NCBI GenBank assembly: GCA_021801025.1
Contig: JAJYYK010000004.1
Span: 1 to 64,000 of the forward strand
Length of the DNA stretch: 64,000 nt
Reading direction: 5' to 3'
From: Pseudomonadota bacterium
Lineage (GTDB): Bacteria; Pseudomonadota; Gammaproteobacteria; Burkholderiales; Sulfuriferulaceae
Below the pieces are notes generated by a model that had not been told where the DNA came from, did no database searches, and worked only from the letters and a program-made list of their open reading frames with translations. Both the position numbers and the translations under genes were made by a program. Below are positions 16,405 to 26,814 of the stretch, in pieces; within the stretch, counting starts at the first letter, position 1, and each line of letters begins with the position of its first letter.

Positions 16405-19218
16405 ATGAATGACATCCGCATACGCGGTGCGCGCACGCACAATCTAAAAAATATCAACCTGGATTTACCACGCAATCAACTGGTGGTGATTACCGGCTTG
16501 TCAGGTTCCGGCAAGTCTTCACTGGCTTTCGACACGTTATATGCCGAAGGTCAGCGGCGCTATGTGGAATCACTGTCTGCTTATGCACGCCAGTTCTTGC
16601 AGTTGATGGAAAAACCTGACGTGGATTCCATCGACGGCTTATCGCCCGCCATTTCCATTGAACAAAAAACCGCCAGCCATAATCCCCGTTCCACGGTAGG
16701 CACGGTCACCGAAATTCATGATTACCTGCGACTGCTGTTCGCACGGGTCGGCACACCGCGTTGTCCGGAACATCACCTCGACTTGACTGCCCAGACCGTG
16801 TCGCAGATGGTCGACCATGTGATGTCGATGCCCACAGGCACACGCTTAATGGTGCTGGCGCCTGCAGTCGCGAACCGCAAAGGCGCTCACCTCGAACTGT
16901 TCGATGAACTGCGCGCACAAGGTTTTATACGGGTACGCATCGACGGTACGGTGCATGACGTCGACACTTTGCCGCCACTGGATAAACAAAAAAAGCACAC
17001 CGTTGAAATTGTGGTAGATCGTTTGACCGTACGCGCCGATGTGCAGCAGCGTTTGGCAGAATCGTTTGAAACTGCGCTGCGTCACGCCAATGGCCGAGCG
17101 CTGACCGTCAATATGGACAATAATGAAGAACAAATTTTCTCGGCTCGCTTTGCTTGCCCGGTATGTGATTACTCACTGCAAGAACTGGAACCCCGTCTTT
17201 TTTCTTTCAACAATCCGATGGGGGCCTGTCCAAAATGCGATGGTTTGGGCAACATCTCATTCTTTGACCCAAAACGGGTTGTGGCATTTCCACATCTGTC
17301 ACTGACTGGCGGTGCCATCAAGGGCTGGGATCGCCGCAATCCATTTTATTTCCATCTGCTGCAAAGTCTGGCTTTATATTATCAATTTGATCTCGATACC
17401 CCATGGGAAAATCTGCCCGAAGCCATACAATCGATTATTTTGCATGGCAGCGGCAAGGAACAAATTCCATTTCAATACCCGGATGAGCGACGCCCGCGTC
17501 CACACACTTTTGAAGGTGTTTTGACCAGCCTGTCACGCCGCTACCGCGACACCGAATCCGCCAGCGTGCGGGAAGATCTGGCCAAATACCTCAATCACAA
17601 GACCTGTCCGGAATGTGACGGCGCCCGATTGCGCCTGTCTGCGCGCCATGTATTTGTGAGTGGGCACTCACTACACCAATTATCTGCATTGCCACTTAAA
17701 CAAGCTTTGGCATTTTTCTCCACATTGACGCTCATGGGCAGCAAACAAACGATCGCCGAACGTATCGTACGTGAGATTATCACCCGCCTGCAATTTCTCA
17801 CCGATGTGGGCCTGGAATATTTGTCACTGGATCGCACCGCAGAAACGCTTTCTGGCGGCGAAGGGCAGCGCATCCGGTTGGCTTCGCAAATTGGATCGGG
17901 GTTGACCGGCGTAATGTATGTGTTGGATGAACCTTCTATCGGCCTGCATCAACATGATAACAATCGCCTTCTGGCGACCTTGCGCCATCTGCGCGATTTG
18001 GGTAATTCGGTCATTGTGGTAGAACATGACGAGGACGCCATACGCAGCGCAGATTTTGTGGTCGATATGGGACCGGGCGCAGGGGTACACGGCGGCCAAA
18101 TTATTGCCAGCGGTAAAGCTGAAGCCATTATGGCAAACCCCGACTCGCTTACCGGCGCATACCTGTCCGGCCGCATGAAAATTGACGTACCTCAACAACG
18201 CCGCCCAGTGGATATCGACCGCCAATTGGTGCTCACCGGTGCACGGGGCAATAACCTTAAAAATCTGACTTTAAATTTGCCGATTGGGGTGCTGACTTGC
18301 ATCACCGGTGTTTCCGGATCGGGGAAATCCACCCTGATCAATGACACCCTGTATGCCGCAATGGCGCGCCATTTGCACGGATCTGCGCTTGAACCACAGC
18401 CTTATGATGCTTTAATCGGTGCCGATGAATTTGACAAAATCATCAATATTGATCAAAGCCCAATTGGCCGCACACCCCGTTCTAACCCTGCCACCTATAC
18501 GGGTTTATTCACCCCTATTCGCGAACTGTTTGCTGGCGTTCCTGCAGCCCGTGAACGCGGTTATGGTCCTGGCCGATTTTCCTTTAATGTCAAGGGTGGA
18601 CGTTGCGAAGCTTGTCAGGGCGATGGTGTGGTGAAAGTCGCCATGCATTTCTTGCCTGACATTTATGTGCCTTGTGATGTCTGCCAGGGCTTGCGTTATA
18701 ACCGGGAAACACTGGAAATTCAATACAAGGAGAAAACCGTCGCTGAGGTATTAACGATGACGGTTGAAGTCGCACTGGATTTTTTTGCGGCGGTGCCTGC
18801 ACTGGCGCGCAAACTGACTACTTTAATGGATGTGGGGCTGGGTTACATCACACTGGGCCAGGCCGCCACCACCTTGTCGGGTGGCGAAGCGCAGCGGGTC
18901 AAATTATCACTGGAACTGTCCAAGCGCGATACGGGCCGCACACTCTACATCCTCGACGAACCCACTACCGGCCTGCATTTTCATGACATCGCCATGCTGC
19001 TTAAAGTCTTGCATCGACTTGCCAGTCACGGCAACACCCTTGTCGTGATTGAGCATAATCTGGACGTAATTAAAACAGCCGACTGGATTATTGATATCGG
19101 CCCGACAGGCGGCGAACATGGTGGTGAAATTATTGCTTCCGGCACGCCTGAAAACGTGGCCTTACATCCAGACAGTTTGACCGCCCGTTACCTTAAACCA
19201 ATGTTGACCGTTCGTTAA
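16405..19218 (+). CDS. uvrA: UvrABC excinuclease subunit A
   Basis: Damage-sensing ATPase of nucleotide excision repair. The protein is 937 residues, full length. First ABC half: Walker [15 protein letters not shown] near residue 31, zinc module (CPVCDY..CPKCDG) around 250-280, and signature [12 protein letters not shown] with LDEPSIGLH around 487-520. Second half: [10 protein letters not shown] near 635, zinc module [14 protein letters not shown] around 735-765, and [15 protein letters not shown] with LDEPTTGLH near 825-860. The 70-bp divergent gap shows no LexA box of the enteric type. The SNF2 helicase gene follows 44 bp later. Confidence 0.98.
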   Translation: MNDIRIRGARTHNLKNINLDLPRNQLVVITGLSGSGKSSLAFDTLYAEGQRRYVESLSAYARQFLQLMEKPDVDSIDGLSPAISIEQKTASHNPRSTVGTVTEIHDYLRLLFARVGTPRCPEHHLDLTAQTVSQMVDHVMSMPTGTRLMVLAPAVANRKGAHLELFDELRAQGFIRVRIDGTVHDVDTLPPLDKQKKHTVEIVVDRLTVRADVQQRLAESFETALRHANGRALTVNMDNNEEQIFSARFACPVCDYSLQELEPRLFSFNNPMGACPKCDGLGNISFFDPKRVVAFPHLSLTGGAIKGWDRRNPFYFHLLQSLALYYQFDLDTPWENLPEAIQSIILHGSGKEQIPFQYPDERRPRPHTFEGVLTSLSRRYRDTESASVREDLAKYLNHKTCPECDGARLRLSARHVFVSGHSLHQLSALPLKQALAFFSTLTLMGSKQTIAERIVREIITRLQFLTDVGLEYLSLDRTAETLSGGEGQRIRLASQIGSGLTGVMYVLDEPSIGLHQHDNNRLLATLRHLRDLGNSVIVVEHDEDAIRSADFVVDMGPGAGVHGGQIIASGKAEAIMANPDSLTGAYLSGRMKIDVPQQRRPVDIDRQLVLTGARGNNLKNLTLNLPIGVLTCITGVSGSGKSTLINDTLYAAMARHLHGSALEPQPYDALIGADEFDKIINIDQSPIGRTPRSNPATYTGLFTPIRELFAGVPAARERGYGPGRFSFNVKGGRCEACQGDGVVKVAMHFLPDIYVPCDVCQGLRYNRETLEIQYKEKTVAEVLTMTVEVALDFFAAVPALARKLTTLMDVGLGYITLGQAATTLSGGEAQRVKLSLELSKRDTGRTLYILDEPTTGLHFHDIAMLLKVLHRLASHGNTLVVIEHNLDVIKTADWIIDIGPTGGEHGGEIIASGTPENVALHPDSLTARYLKPMLTVR

Positions 19219-19262
19219 AGAACTCTCTACCACATTTCACACAGAATCAGATCATTCACGCT

Positions 19263-22200
19263 ATGCTTGCTACTTACACCCTTAATGATGTTCAAAAAAC
19301 TTTTCTTGCCGCTTTTTTTCAAAGAGGGCAAACGATACTCCATCAGGGTTTGGTCAATAAAACCTGGCTGGTCAATGACCGATTGTATGGTGAAGTGGTT
19401 GGTACGCGTCCAAAGCCCTATCAACAACGCATCGATCTGACCCACCGCAACGGGAAATTAACCATCGACGGTTCCTGTGATTGTCCTATTGGTCGAAACT
19501 GTAAACATGTCGTTGCCACGCTGCTATACAGTCTTCGCTATCCACCCAAAGCATTACAATCCACATCGCCAGCCTACGCCGCGATGAAACCTCCGCTTAA
19601 ATCTGCAGAATCAGAGCCGACATCCGATGTCGCCGCGTCACTTTGGTTACAACAAATTAATACGGCGACCACCAGGCTGCACACCCCACAAGAACCCGAT
19701 CAAACATCAAATCGTTTGTTGTATGTACTTACCCTGGATACGCAGCACAAGGGTCTGCATATACACTTGATGCGTGCGCGGCCCAAAAAAGATGGCACAT
19801 TGGGTAAAGCCACTGATTATCCGCATATTTATGACATTGCCATGGGACGTGGGGGGGTCATGGCGAATGAACTGGATCGAAAATTGTGCGCCAGAATTTT
19901 TCAAAACAATCCACACTCATCAGACCATCCTTTACTTGGAGGCGCAGAGAGTGGCGCACTGATGCGGAGTCTGGTTGAATCGGGACGTGCTTACTGGCTG
20001 CATACTGAACAAGCGCCCTTACAATGGGCTCCCCCACTGGAATGCCAACTCCAATGGCTATGCGATGACAATGATCATCAACGTTTGGGGGTGGAACTGC
20101 CTGAACATAACATCATTGTTCACATTGAGCCACCCTGGCGACTGAACATCCACACGCAGGAATGCGGTGAGTTGGTGACTGGTTTACCTGAAACCATCGC
20201 CAATGTATTGCTTCGATCTCCCCCTATTTCCCGCGAGCAAATGCCCGAAGTGATCCGCGCTTTACAAAAACAAATGCCGGATATTCAATGGCCGATACCC
20301 AATGAATTACAGGTGATCGCGCTAGCAGATATTTCTCCCTCGCCCCGCATGGTATTGTTACAAATTCCTTTTGAACAAGACCCCTACTGGCGCCGGCGCG
20401 AGAGTGCGGTCACAAACCTTCCCGTTGCACAAATATGGTTTGATTATCATGGCATGACGGTGTCATGTGACACACCAGGAGACACCCTCAGCCAAAGGCA
20501 AGATCAAACCCGACTTACTGTACGCCGCGATACCAGAGAGGAAGCGCGGCTATTGGAACAAATTTATTCAGAAACCGAACTCCTGCCCATTGAGCGCACC
20601 TTCCCATCCACTCATTTAAGCCCAAATCTACCTCGTTCATTTGGCATGGATAGTGGTCAAGAATGGATGCAATTCATCGTGCATGATTTACCCAGGCTAA
20701 AATCGCAAGGATGGGAAATCGACATTCAGCCTGAATTCCCCTATCAACTTGCCCAGAGCGAAGGTGATGTCAGTATAGAAATAGAAGACAGCCATGGCAA
20801 CGAATGGTTTAATTTGGACTTGGGTATTGATGTGGATGGGCAGCGCATCAGCCTCTTGCCTATATTGCTTGAAACATTTCGCCAGTTTTCACCCGAACAA
20901 CTGCGCGCTTTAACTCATCCTGATGCTGACGCCACCGGAAAAGTGATCTGCAGCTTGCCTGACAAACGGCTTTTAGCGATTCCTCTTGCTCGCTTACAAG
21001 GCATTCTGTCCATATTGATCGAGCTTTTTGATACAGACAGGCCACTGAACAGTGAAGGGAAACTGGAGTTTGATATCACCCAGGCAGCGCGTTTGGCTGA
21101 ACTGGAAGCCTTTGCCCAAACGCGTTGGCTGGGTGGAGAAAGATTGCTGGAATTGGGGCGCAAATTACGCACCTTTCACGGTATCACGCCAATTCCTGTG
21201 CCAGAAGGCCTCACAACCACCCTGCGGCCTTATCAGCAGGACGGCTTAAACTGGCTACAGTTTTTACGTGAGTACGGGTTGGCGGGAATATTGGCCGATG
21301 ACATGGGTTTAGGCAAAACCCTCCAGGCACTCACTCACATCCTGGTTGAAAAACAATCGGGGCGCGGCAACCTGCCGTCTCTGGTGATCGCACCCACCAG
21401 CTTGATGTTCAATTGGCATGCCGAGGCCACACGCTTCACCCCAGCCTTGCGTGTACTCACGCTACATGGCAATGAGCGCCATCAACACTTTGATCAACTC
21501 GATCAATATGATTTGGTGTTGACCACCTATCCTTTGTTGCCGCGCGACAAAGAGCACCTGCTGGCACAACAATTTCATTTGCTCATTTTGGACGAAGCGC
21601 ATGCGATTAAAAACCCCAAAGCATTGGCGACACAAATCGTTCACCAAATTCCGGCGCATCACCGGCTTGCCCTCACCGGTACGCCAATGGAAAATCACCT
21701 GGGCGAATTGTGGTCGCAATTTCATTTCTTGATCCCCGGCTTACTGGGTAGCGCCGAAAAATTTAAACGCCAATTCCGCAACCCGATAGAAAAGCTGGGT
21801 GATGCGCAACGTCGCAGCGCACTGACGCAACGGATCAAACCGTTTATGCTGCGACGCACCAAAGCCCAGGTGGCTACCGAATTACCACCGAGAACCGACA
21901 TCATCCGCAGCTGCGAACTCACGGGTAATCAACGCGACCTGTATGAATCAGTACGCAATTTGATGCAAGACAGAATTCGCCGTGAAATCGATGCCAAGGG
22001 TTTCAAAAAAAGTCAGATTATTATTCTCGATGCACTGCTTAAATTGCGTCAAATCTGCTGCGATCCCCGTTTGCTTAAGCTTGCGACGGCACATAAAGTA
22101 CAACAATCTGCCAAACTGGACATGCTGACTGATTTATTACCGGAGATGATCGAAGAGGGTCGCCGGGTCTTGCTATTTTCGCAATTCACTTCCATGCTTG

Positions 22201-22616
22201 ATCTGATTGAACCCGAACTGCAAGGACTTAAAATTCCCTTCGTGCGTTTAACAGGCGACACCAAAAACCGTGCCCTCCCCGTGCAACGCTTCCAGGACGG
22301 TGAAGTACCCTTATTTCTAATTAGTTTAAAAGCGGGCGGCGTTGGGCTTAATTTAACTGCCGCCGACACGGTGATCCATTATGACCCGTGGTGGAATCCC
22401 GCCGTGGAGGATCAGGCCACCGGCAGAGCACACCGCATGGGACAGTTGAATCCGGTTTTTTCTTACAAATTGACCACACTGGGTACAGTGGAAGAAAAAA
22501 TCCTTCACATGCAAGAAAGAAAACGTGAATTAACCCGTGCTATTGTTGATGAACCCAGTATGGGCGTTGGCGCTTTCACAGCGGATGAGTTGATCGGTCT
22601 GTTCGACCCCGACTAA
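19263..22616 (+). CDS. SWIM-domain SNF2/Rad54-family DNA helicase
   Basis: Predicted ATP-dependent DNA translocase/remodeller of 1117 residues. The N-terminal SWIM zinc module is Cys72-x-Cys74-x5-Cys80-x-His82 (CDCPIGRNCKH). The SNF2 ATPase domain has Walker A DDMGLGKT near residue 680, APTSLMFNWHAEA, DEAH in LILDEAHAIKN near 775, and LTGTPMENHLGELWS. The second RecA lobe (about 950-1080) has LLFSQFTSMLDLIEPE, LISLKAGGVGLNLTAAD and the Arg-finger motif ATGRAHRMGQ. The middle 400-500 residues are less conserved. It sits 44 bp after uvrA on the same strand, which hints at a link to DNA repair; the true role is unknown. Confidence 0.93.
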   Translation: MLATYTLNDVQKTFLAAFFQRGQTILHQGLVNKTWLVNDRLYGEVVGTRPKPYQQRIDLTHRNGKLTIDGSCDCPIGRNCKHVVATLLYSLRYPPKALQSTSPAYAAMKPPLKSAESEPTSDVAASLWLQQINTATTRLHTPQEPDQTSNRLLYVLTLDTQHKGLHIHLMRARPKKDGTLGKATDYPHIYDIAMGRGGVMANELDRKLCARIFQNNPHSSDHPLLGGAESGALMRSLVESGRAYWLHTEQAPLQWAPPLECQLQWLCDDNDHQRLGVELPEHNIIVHIEPPWRLNIHTQECGELVTGLPETIANVLLRSPPISREQMPEVIRALQKQMPDIQWPIPNELQVIALADISPSPRMVLLQIPFEQDPYWRRRESAVTNLPVAQIWFDYHGMTVSCDTPGDTLSQRQDQTRLTVRRDTREEARLLEQIYSETELLPIERTFPSTHLSPNLPRSFGMDSGQEWMQFIVHDLPRLKSQGWEIDIQPEFPYQLAQSEGDVSIEIEDSHGNEWFNLDLGIDVDGQRISLLPILLETFRQFSPEQLRALTHPDADATGKVICSLPDKRLLAIPLARLQGILSILIELFDTDRPLNSEGKLEFDITQAARLAELEAFAQTRWLGGERLLELGRKLRTFHGITPIPVPEGLTTTLRPYQQDGLNWLQFLREYGLAGILADDMGLGKTLQALTHILVEKQSGRGNLPSLVIAPTSLMFNWHAEATRFTPALRVLTLHGNERHQHFDQLDQYDLVLTTYPLLPRDKEHLLAQQFHLLILDEAHAIKNPKALATQIVHQIPAHHRLALTGTPMENHLGELWSQFHFLIPGLLGSAEKFKRQFRNPIEKLGDAQRRSALTQRIKPFMLRRTKAQVATELPPRTDIIRSCELTGNQRDLYESVRNLMQDRIRREIDAKGFKKSQIIILDALLKLRQICCDPRLLKLATAHKVQQSAKLDMLTDLLPEMIEEGRRVLLFSQFTSMLDLIEPELQGLKIPFVRLTGDTKNRALPVQRFQDGEVPLFLISLKAGGVGLNLTAADTVIHYDPWWNPAVEDQATGRAHRMGQLNPVFSYKLTTLGTVEEKILHMQERKRELTRAIVDEPSMGVGAFTADELIGLFDPD

Positions 22617-22881
22617 CTTAATTTCACCGGATAACGGCGAATGGTTTTTTTAGCATGACTTATGGTAGATTTCAAATCAAATTTCCCCTTACTTCCCGAT
22701 GATGAAAGCAAGAGGATTTTCGCAATGTGGGGTTGAATACTTACCCTGACTACCGGATAATCCAGAATGAACGGGTACAATCTCCGCTTTTTTATGATGA
22801 CTTTGCACAACGGCTGCGCTGGCTCATATTTTTTTCAGTGTCGTATGTGAACACAAACCTCCATTTGGGGTAGCCAAAATT

Positions 22882-23457
22882 ATGTTGCTCATGATTGATA
22901 ACTATGACTCTTTCACCTACAACCTGGTCCAGTACTTTGGTGAACTGGGTGAATCGGTAGAAGTGCATCGCAACGATGAGATTTCCGTTGATGAAGTGCT
23001 GGCACGTCATCCCCAGCACATTGTCATTTCACCGGGACCATGCACCCCCAACGAAGCGGGCATTTCAGTCGCGCTCATCAAAGAAATGGCGGGCAAGGTA
23101 CCTGTACTTGGGGTATGTCTGGGGCACCAAAGCATAGGTCAGGCTTTCGGAGGAAAAATTATTGCTGCACAGCAATTGATGCACGGTAAAACGTCCATGA
23201 TTCATCACTATAATACAGGCGTGTTTGCCAACTTGCCCAACCCCTTACGCGCAACACGCTATCATTCGCTGGTCATAGAACGTGCCAGTTTGCCAGATTG
23301 TTTGGAGATCACGGCCTGGACAGAAGATGGCGAAATCATGGGGGTTCGACATAAAACGCTGGCCGTAGAAGGGGTACAATTCCACCCCGAATCTATCCTG
23401 ACCGAACACGGGCATGCTATGCTGGCCAATTTTCTGGCAGACCGCGTTGCCGCTTAA
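22882..23457 (+). CDS. trpG: Anthranilate synthase glutamine amidotransferase subunit TrpG
   Basis: Supplies ammonia from glutamine to TrpE for anthranilate, first step of tryptophan synthesis; such subunits often also serve PabB in folate synthesis. 191 residues. N terminus [20 protein letters not shown]; nucleophile Cys in [15 protein letters not shown]; catalytic His/Glu in [15 protein letters not shown]. Followed by trpD after 22 bp. No trpE lies upstream here, so it must be elsewhere. PabA is the alternative name, but the trpDC neighbours favour TrpG. Confidence 0.95.
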   Translation: MLLMIDNYDSFTYNLVQYFGELGESVEVHRNDEISVDEVLARHPQHIVISPGPCTPNEAGISVALIKEMAGKVPVLGVCLGHQSIGQAFGGKIIAAQQLMHGKTSMIHHYNTGVFANLPNPLRATRYHSLVIERASLPDCLEITAWTEDGEIMGVRHKTLAVEGVQFHPESILTEHGHAMLANFLADRVAA

Positions 23458-23479
23458 CCACCCCGACCAGACTCACTGA

Positions 23480-24505
23480 ATGACAAATTTTCCACGATTA
23501 CTCAACCGTCTGCTTGAACAGCACTCTCTCGAATATGCCGAGATGCTGGCGCTGATGCACGCAATCATGTCGGGCGAACTCACGCCCGCACAAATCGCTG
23601 CGATATTGATTGCGTTACGCGCCAAGGGCGAAACCATGACTGAAATTGCTGCAGCAGCACAGGTGATGCGCAGCTTGTCGACCAAAGTGCCTCTGGATGA
23701 CTTGCCTGACCTTGTGGACACTTGTGGCACAGGCGGAGACGGAACACACACATTTAACATTTCGACCGCCTCGGCATTCGTCGCCGCTGCGGCAGGCGTA
23801 AAGATTGCCAAACATGGGGGTCGTTCCGTGTCTTCGACTTCCGGCAGTGCGGACGTACTGGAATCGGTAGGAATTAATATCCACCTCACGCCTGAACAAG
23901 TAGGTCAATGCGTGCGTCAGGCAGGCATTGGTTTCATGTTCGCACCCAACCATCACAGCGCCATGAAATATGCTGCGCCGGTACGTAAAGAGCTCGGTGT
24001 ACAAACATTGTTCAACATCCTTGGCCCGCTCACCAATCCCACCGGCGCACGTCAGCAAGTCATTGGCGTGTACCACCCCTCGCTGACCTCACGCATTGCC
24101 TATGCTTTGCAACAACTGGGCAGTTGCCATGCCCTTGTGGTACATGGTGCGGATGGCCTGGATGAACTCAGCATCAGCGGTGAAAGTTATGTCGCCGAAC
24201 TTAAATCGGATCAGGTACTGGAATACCGCATTACGCCTGAACAATTTGGTTTGCAACGGTCTGGTTTGGCTGGCCTGCAAGTGAACGGCATTGAAGAGGC
24301 CAAGCAACTATTTCGTGCTGCACTCACCAATGAGCACCGTGCTGCCAGCGACATTGTGGCACTGAACGCGGGTGCCGCGATTTACGTTTCGGGTATCGTG
24401 GACCACCTGGCCGAGGGCGTTCATTTGGCAAAGCACCAGATTGAATCCGGTGCAGCCTGGGGGAAACTTGAACAACTGACCCAACTTAGCCGTGACTTTG
24501 CATAA
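23480..24505 (+). CDS. trpD: Anthranilate phosphoribosyltransferase TrpD
   Basis: Transfers phosphoribosyl from PRPP to anthranilate, second step of tryptophan synthesis. 341 residues, full length. An N-terminal helical domain (EMLALMHAIMSGELTPAQIA) precedes the PRPP-binding loop DTCGTGGDGTHTFNIST near residues 75-92, then KHGGRSVSSTSGSADVLE and NILGPLTNPTGARQQVIGVY. Shares an operon with trpG and trpC. The stop lies 26 bp before the chosen trpC start. Confidence 0.97.
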   Translation: MTNFPRLLNRLLEQHSLEYAEMLALMHAIMSGELTPAQIAAILIALRAKGETMTEIAAAAQVMRSLSTKVPLDDLPDLVDTCGTGGDGTHTFNISTASAFVAAAAGVKIAKHGGRSVSSTSGSADVLESVGINIHLTPEQVGQCVRQAGIGFMFAPNHHSAMKYAAPVRKELGVQTLFNILGPLTNPTGARQQVIGVYHPSLTSRIAYALQQLGSCHALVVHGADGLDELSISGESYVAELKSDQVLEYRITPEQFGLQRSGLAGLQVNGIEEAKQLFRAALTNEHRAASDIVALNAGAAIYVSGIVDHLAEGVHLAKHQIESGAAWGKLEQLTQLSRDFA

Positions 24506-24530
24506 CCAACAACCTATGGCGACTACCCGC

Positions 24531-25337
24531 ATGTCCGACATCCTGAACACCATATTGAACACCAAGCACGAAGAAATTTCCCTCGCTCAAATCCGCACCC
24601 CATTAAGCCTGTTGCGCACCCAAGCAGAAGAAATGCCCCCGGCACGAGATTTTACCGGTGCTGTACGCAGCCGCCTTGCACAGCAGGTACCCGCAATTAT
24701 CGCAGAGATTAAACGTGCCAGTCCGTCCAAAGGGTTATTGCGGGCAGATTTCCAACCCGCCGACATCGCGCGTACTTATGCCCGGAACGGAGCAGCCTGC
24801 CTGTCTGTGCTGACCGACCACAATTACTTTCAGGGCGATGACGCCCACCTCATCGCAGCGCGTGCCGCCTGCGATTTACCGGTGCTGCGTAAAGATTTCG
24901 TGATTGATCCCTATCAAATTTATCAAGCGCGTCAACTGGGCGCAGACTGCATCCTGCTCATTGTCGCCGCGCTACCCCTGAGCGCACTGCGCGATCTGGA
25001 AGCTGTAGCCCATGCATTGGGTATGGCGGTATTGGTAGAGTCCCATAGTGAGGCTGAACTGGAGCTGGCGCTGCAACTCAACACCCCGCTCATCGGCATC
25101 AACAACCGCGATTTACGCACGTTTGAGACCCGCCTGGACACCACCCTGGGCTTGCTGCACCAGATTGATGACACACGCCTGGTCATTACCGAAAGCGGCA
25201 TCCACGAGCGTGCCGACGTCACCCTGATGCAGTCTCATCAGGTGTTTGGCTTTTTGGTGGGTGAAGCCTTTATGCGTGCATCTGATCCTGGCGCAGAACT
25301 TAAAACGCTGTTTTTCCCTGACTCAGCGCTTTCCTGA
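24531..25337 (+). CDS. trpC: Indole-3-glycerol phosphate synthase TrpC
   Basis: Closes the indole ring from CdRP (fourth step of tryptophan synthesis). From ATG 24531 it has 268 residues in a TIM barrel: MSDILNTILNTKHEEISLA; substrate-binding AEIKRASPSKGLLR; VLRKDFVIDPYQIYQA; TPLIGINNRDLRTFE; TESGIHERADV. Monofunctional, with no TrpF fusion as in enterics. Earlier in-frame starts (GTG 24492, ATG 24516) are possible, but homologues begin near MSDIL. No obvious ribosome site marks any of them. Confidence 0.95.
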   Translation: MSDILNTILNTKHEEISLAQIRTPLSLLRTQAEEMPPARDFTGAVRSRLAQQVPAIIAEIKRASPSKGLLRADFQPADIARTYARNGAACLSVLTDHNYFQGDDAHLIAARAACDLPVLRKDFVIDPYQIYQARQLGADCILLIVAALPLSALRDLEAVAHALGMAVLVESHSEAELELALQLNTPLIGINNRDLRTFETRLDTTLGLLHQIDDTRLVITESGIHERADVTLMQSHQVFGFLVGEAFMRASDPGAELKTLFFPDSALS

Positions 25338-25372
25338 ATTCACACAAATATCGATTCTTCCACAAATCAGCA

Positions 25373-25969
25373 TTATTTCGGCTTACGCGCCACCGCATCG
25401 ATCAAGGCCGACATGCCGTGATGATGAGCACCTTCACTAATAGGGCTATCGTGTTCGCGCAGTTGAATGATGTCCAAACCATCCAGCATGCTGCGCACGA
25501 TGGTCCCGGTGTACAGATTTTCCAGCGCGTTCGGGCCGCCCGTACGGTACGCCAGCTGACGAGGGGTGTAACCTTGCAACAACAGCACACCGCCGGGATT
25601 CAGTGCCGATTTCATTGCGGAAAATAGGCGCTCCCGATCTGCCGCGCCAGTAAACTGAATAAAAATTGCTACGATGGCATCAAAACGTTGTTTACCCCAG
25701 TCCCAAGTGAGCATATCCGCGCATTCGAAGTGCAATGTCACCCCACGTTCCGCCGCCAGGTGCCTGGCCTTGGTTTGCGCCACGCTGGAAGCATCCACAG
25801 ACCACACGGTAAGGCCTTGTTGAGCCAACCACACCCCGTTACGCCCTTCTCCATCAGCGACTGCCAGCACCGTCATCCCGGGTTGAAGATGGTGCACCTG
25901 TTCGCGCAAAAACTGATTGGGTTCCGTCCCAAACACATATCCGGGTACGTCATAACGCTGATTCCACAT
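25373..25969 (-). CDS. Class I SAM-dependent methyltransferase
   Basis: Small Rossmann methyltransferase of 198 residues. MWNQRYDVPGYVFGTEPNQF opens the protein. The SAM-binding motif I is in VLAVADGEGRNGVWLAQQG (about 35-53), an acidic residue after strand 2 is in VWSVDASSV, and FDAIVAIFIQF is motif IV. The pattern resembles TehB/UbiE-like small-molecule methyltransferases; the substrate cannot be read. A TTG five codons upstream (25984) would extend it slightly. It ends 35 bp from the convergent trpC stop and lies 21 bp after truA. Confidence 0.85.
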   Translation of the reverse strand: MWNQRYDVPGYVFGTEPNQFLREQVHHLQPGMTVLAVADGEGRNGVWLAQQGLTVWSVDASSVAQTKARHLAAERGVTLHFECADMLTWDWGKQRFDAIVAIFIQFTGAADRERLFSAMKSALNPGGVLLLQGYTPRQLAYRTGGPNALENLYTGTIVRSMLDGLDIIQLREHDSPISEGAHHHGMSALIDAVARKPK

Positions 25970-25990
25970 TTTCTTCTCGCACAACGACGG

Positions 25991-26782
25991 TTAAATTGAA
26001 GGGATACCCAAAAAATCCGGGGAAATTTGGGGCAATTGCCAATGTTCAGCATATGCAACATGACTTAAGTACAAACCTGCAGCCGAAGCAGTGGGACCGG
26101 CCTGATGCCGGTTACGGCTCTGTAACAACTCAGTCATCCACGCTGGAGAACGCTTGCCTTGCCCAACCCAAATCAAACTGCCCACCACATTGCGTACCAT
26201 ATGGTGCAAAAAAGCATTCGCGCTTAACTCAAACAAAATAAAATCCCGCTGGCGGCTGATGCGCAGCGTATGTAATTGGCGCACTGGTGAATGCGCCTGG
26301 CACTCTGCCGCACGAAATGCACTGAAATCATGCTCACCCAGCAACAGCTCTGCGGCTTGCTGCATCCACTCAATATTCAAAGTGGCATGGTACCAACCCA
26401 CACGGCCACTGTGCAGCCCGGGCCGGACCATGTGGTTAAGCAAAACATACCGATAACTGCGGGAAAGCGCGCTAAAGCGCGCATGAAACTGTGTCGACAC
26501 CGGCAAAGCCCACAATACAGCCACACCCTCCGGCAAATGGCTGTTGACCCCACGCACCCAGGCCGTAATGGGGCGCTGGACATCGGTATCAAAATGAACC
26601 ACCTGGCCTGTGGCATGAACACCTGCATCTGTGCGACCCGCAGCAACGGTAGCAACCGGTTTACCTGCAACCCTGGACAATGCCACTTCAAGCGCGTCCT
26701 GTATGCTGCATGCTTGTACCTGGTGCTGCCAGCCACAAAAATCCCGCCCGAAGTATTCAATACCCAATGCAATACGTTGCAC
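25991..26782 (-). CDS. truA: tRNA pseudouridine(38-40) synthase TruA
   Basis: Isomerises uridines 38-40 of tRNA anticodon arms. The core starts RIALGIEYFGRDFCGWQHQ. The catalytic Asp is in AGRTDAGVHATGQVVHFDT, and SALSRSYRYVLLN and FLHHMVRNVVGSLIWVGQG are family motifs. The start is uncertain: GTG at 26782 (VQRIALG, 263 residues, GAGAAAG upstream) best fits betaproteobacterial homologues; GTG 26791 or ATG 26833 would lengthen it and the latter would overlap the preceding gene. Linkage asd-fimV-truA is typical of this group. Confidence 0.95.
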   Translation of the reverse strand: MQRIALGIEYFGRDFCGWQHQVQACSIQDALEVALSRVAGKPVATVAAGRTDAGVHATGQVVHFDTDVQRPITAWVRGVNSHLPEGVAVLWALPVSTQFHARFSALSRSYRYVLLNHMVRPGLHSGRVGWYHATLNIEWMQQAAELLLGEHDFSAFRAAECQAHSPVRQLHTLRISRQRDFILFELSANAFLHHMVRNVVGSLIWVGQGKRSPAWMTELLQSRNRHQAGPTASAAGLYLSHVAYAEHWQLPQISPDFLGIPSI

Positions 26783-26814
26783 TTCGATCACTTTCTCATG
26801 TTTTTCCTGTGGGA

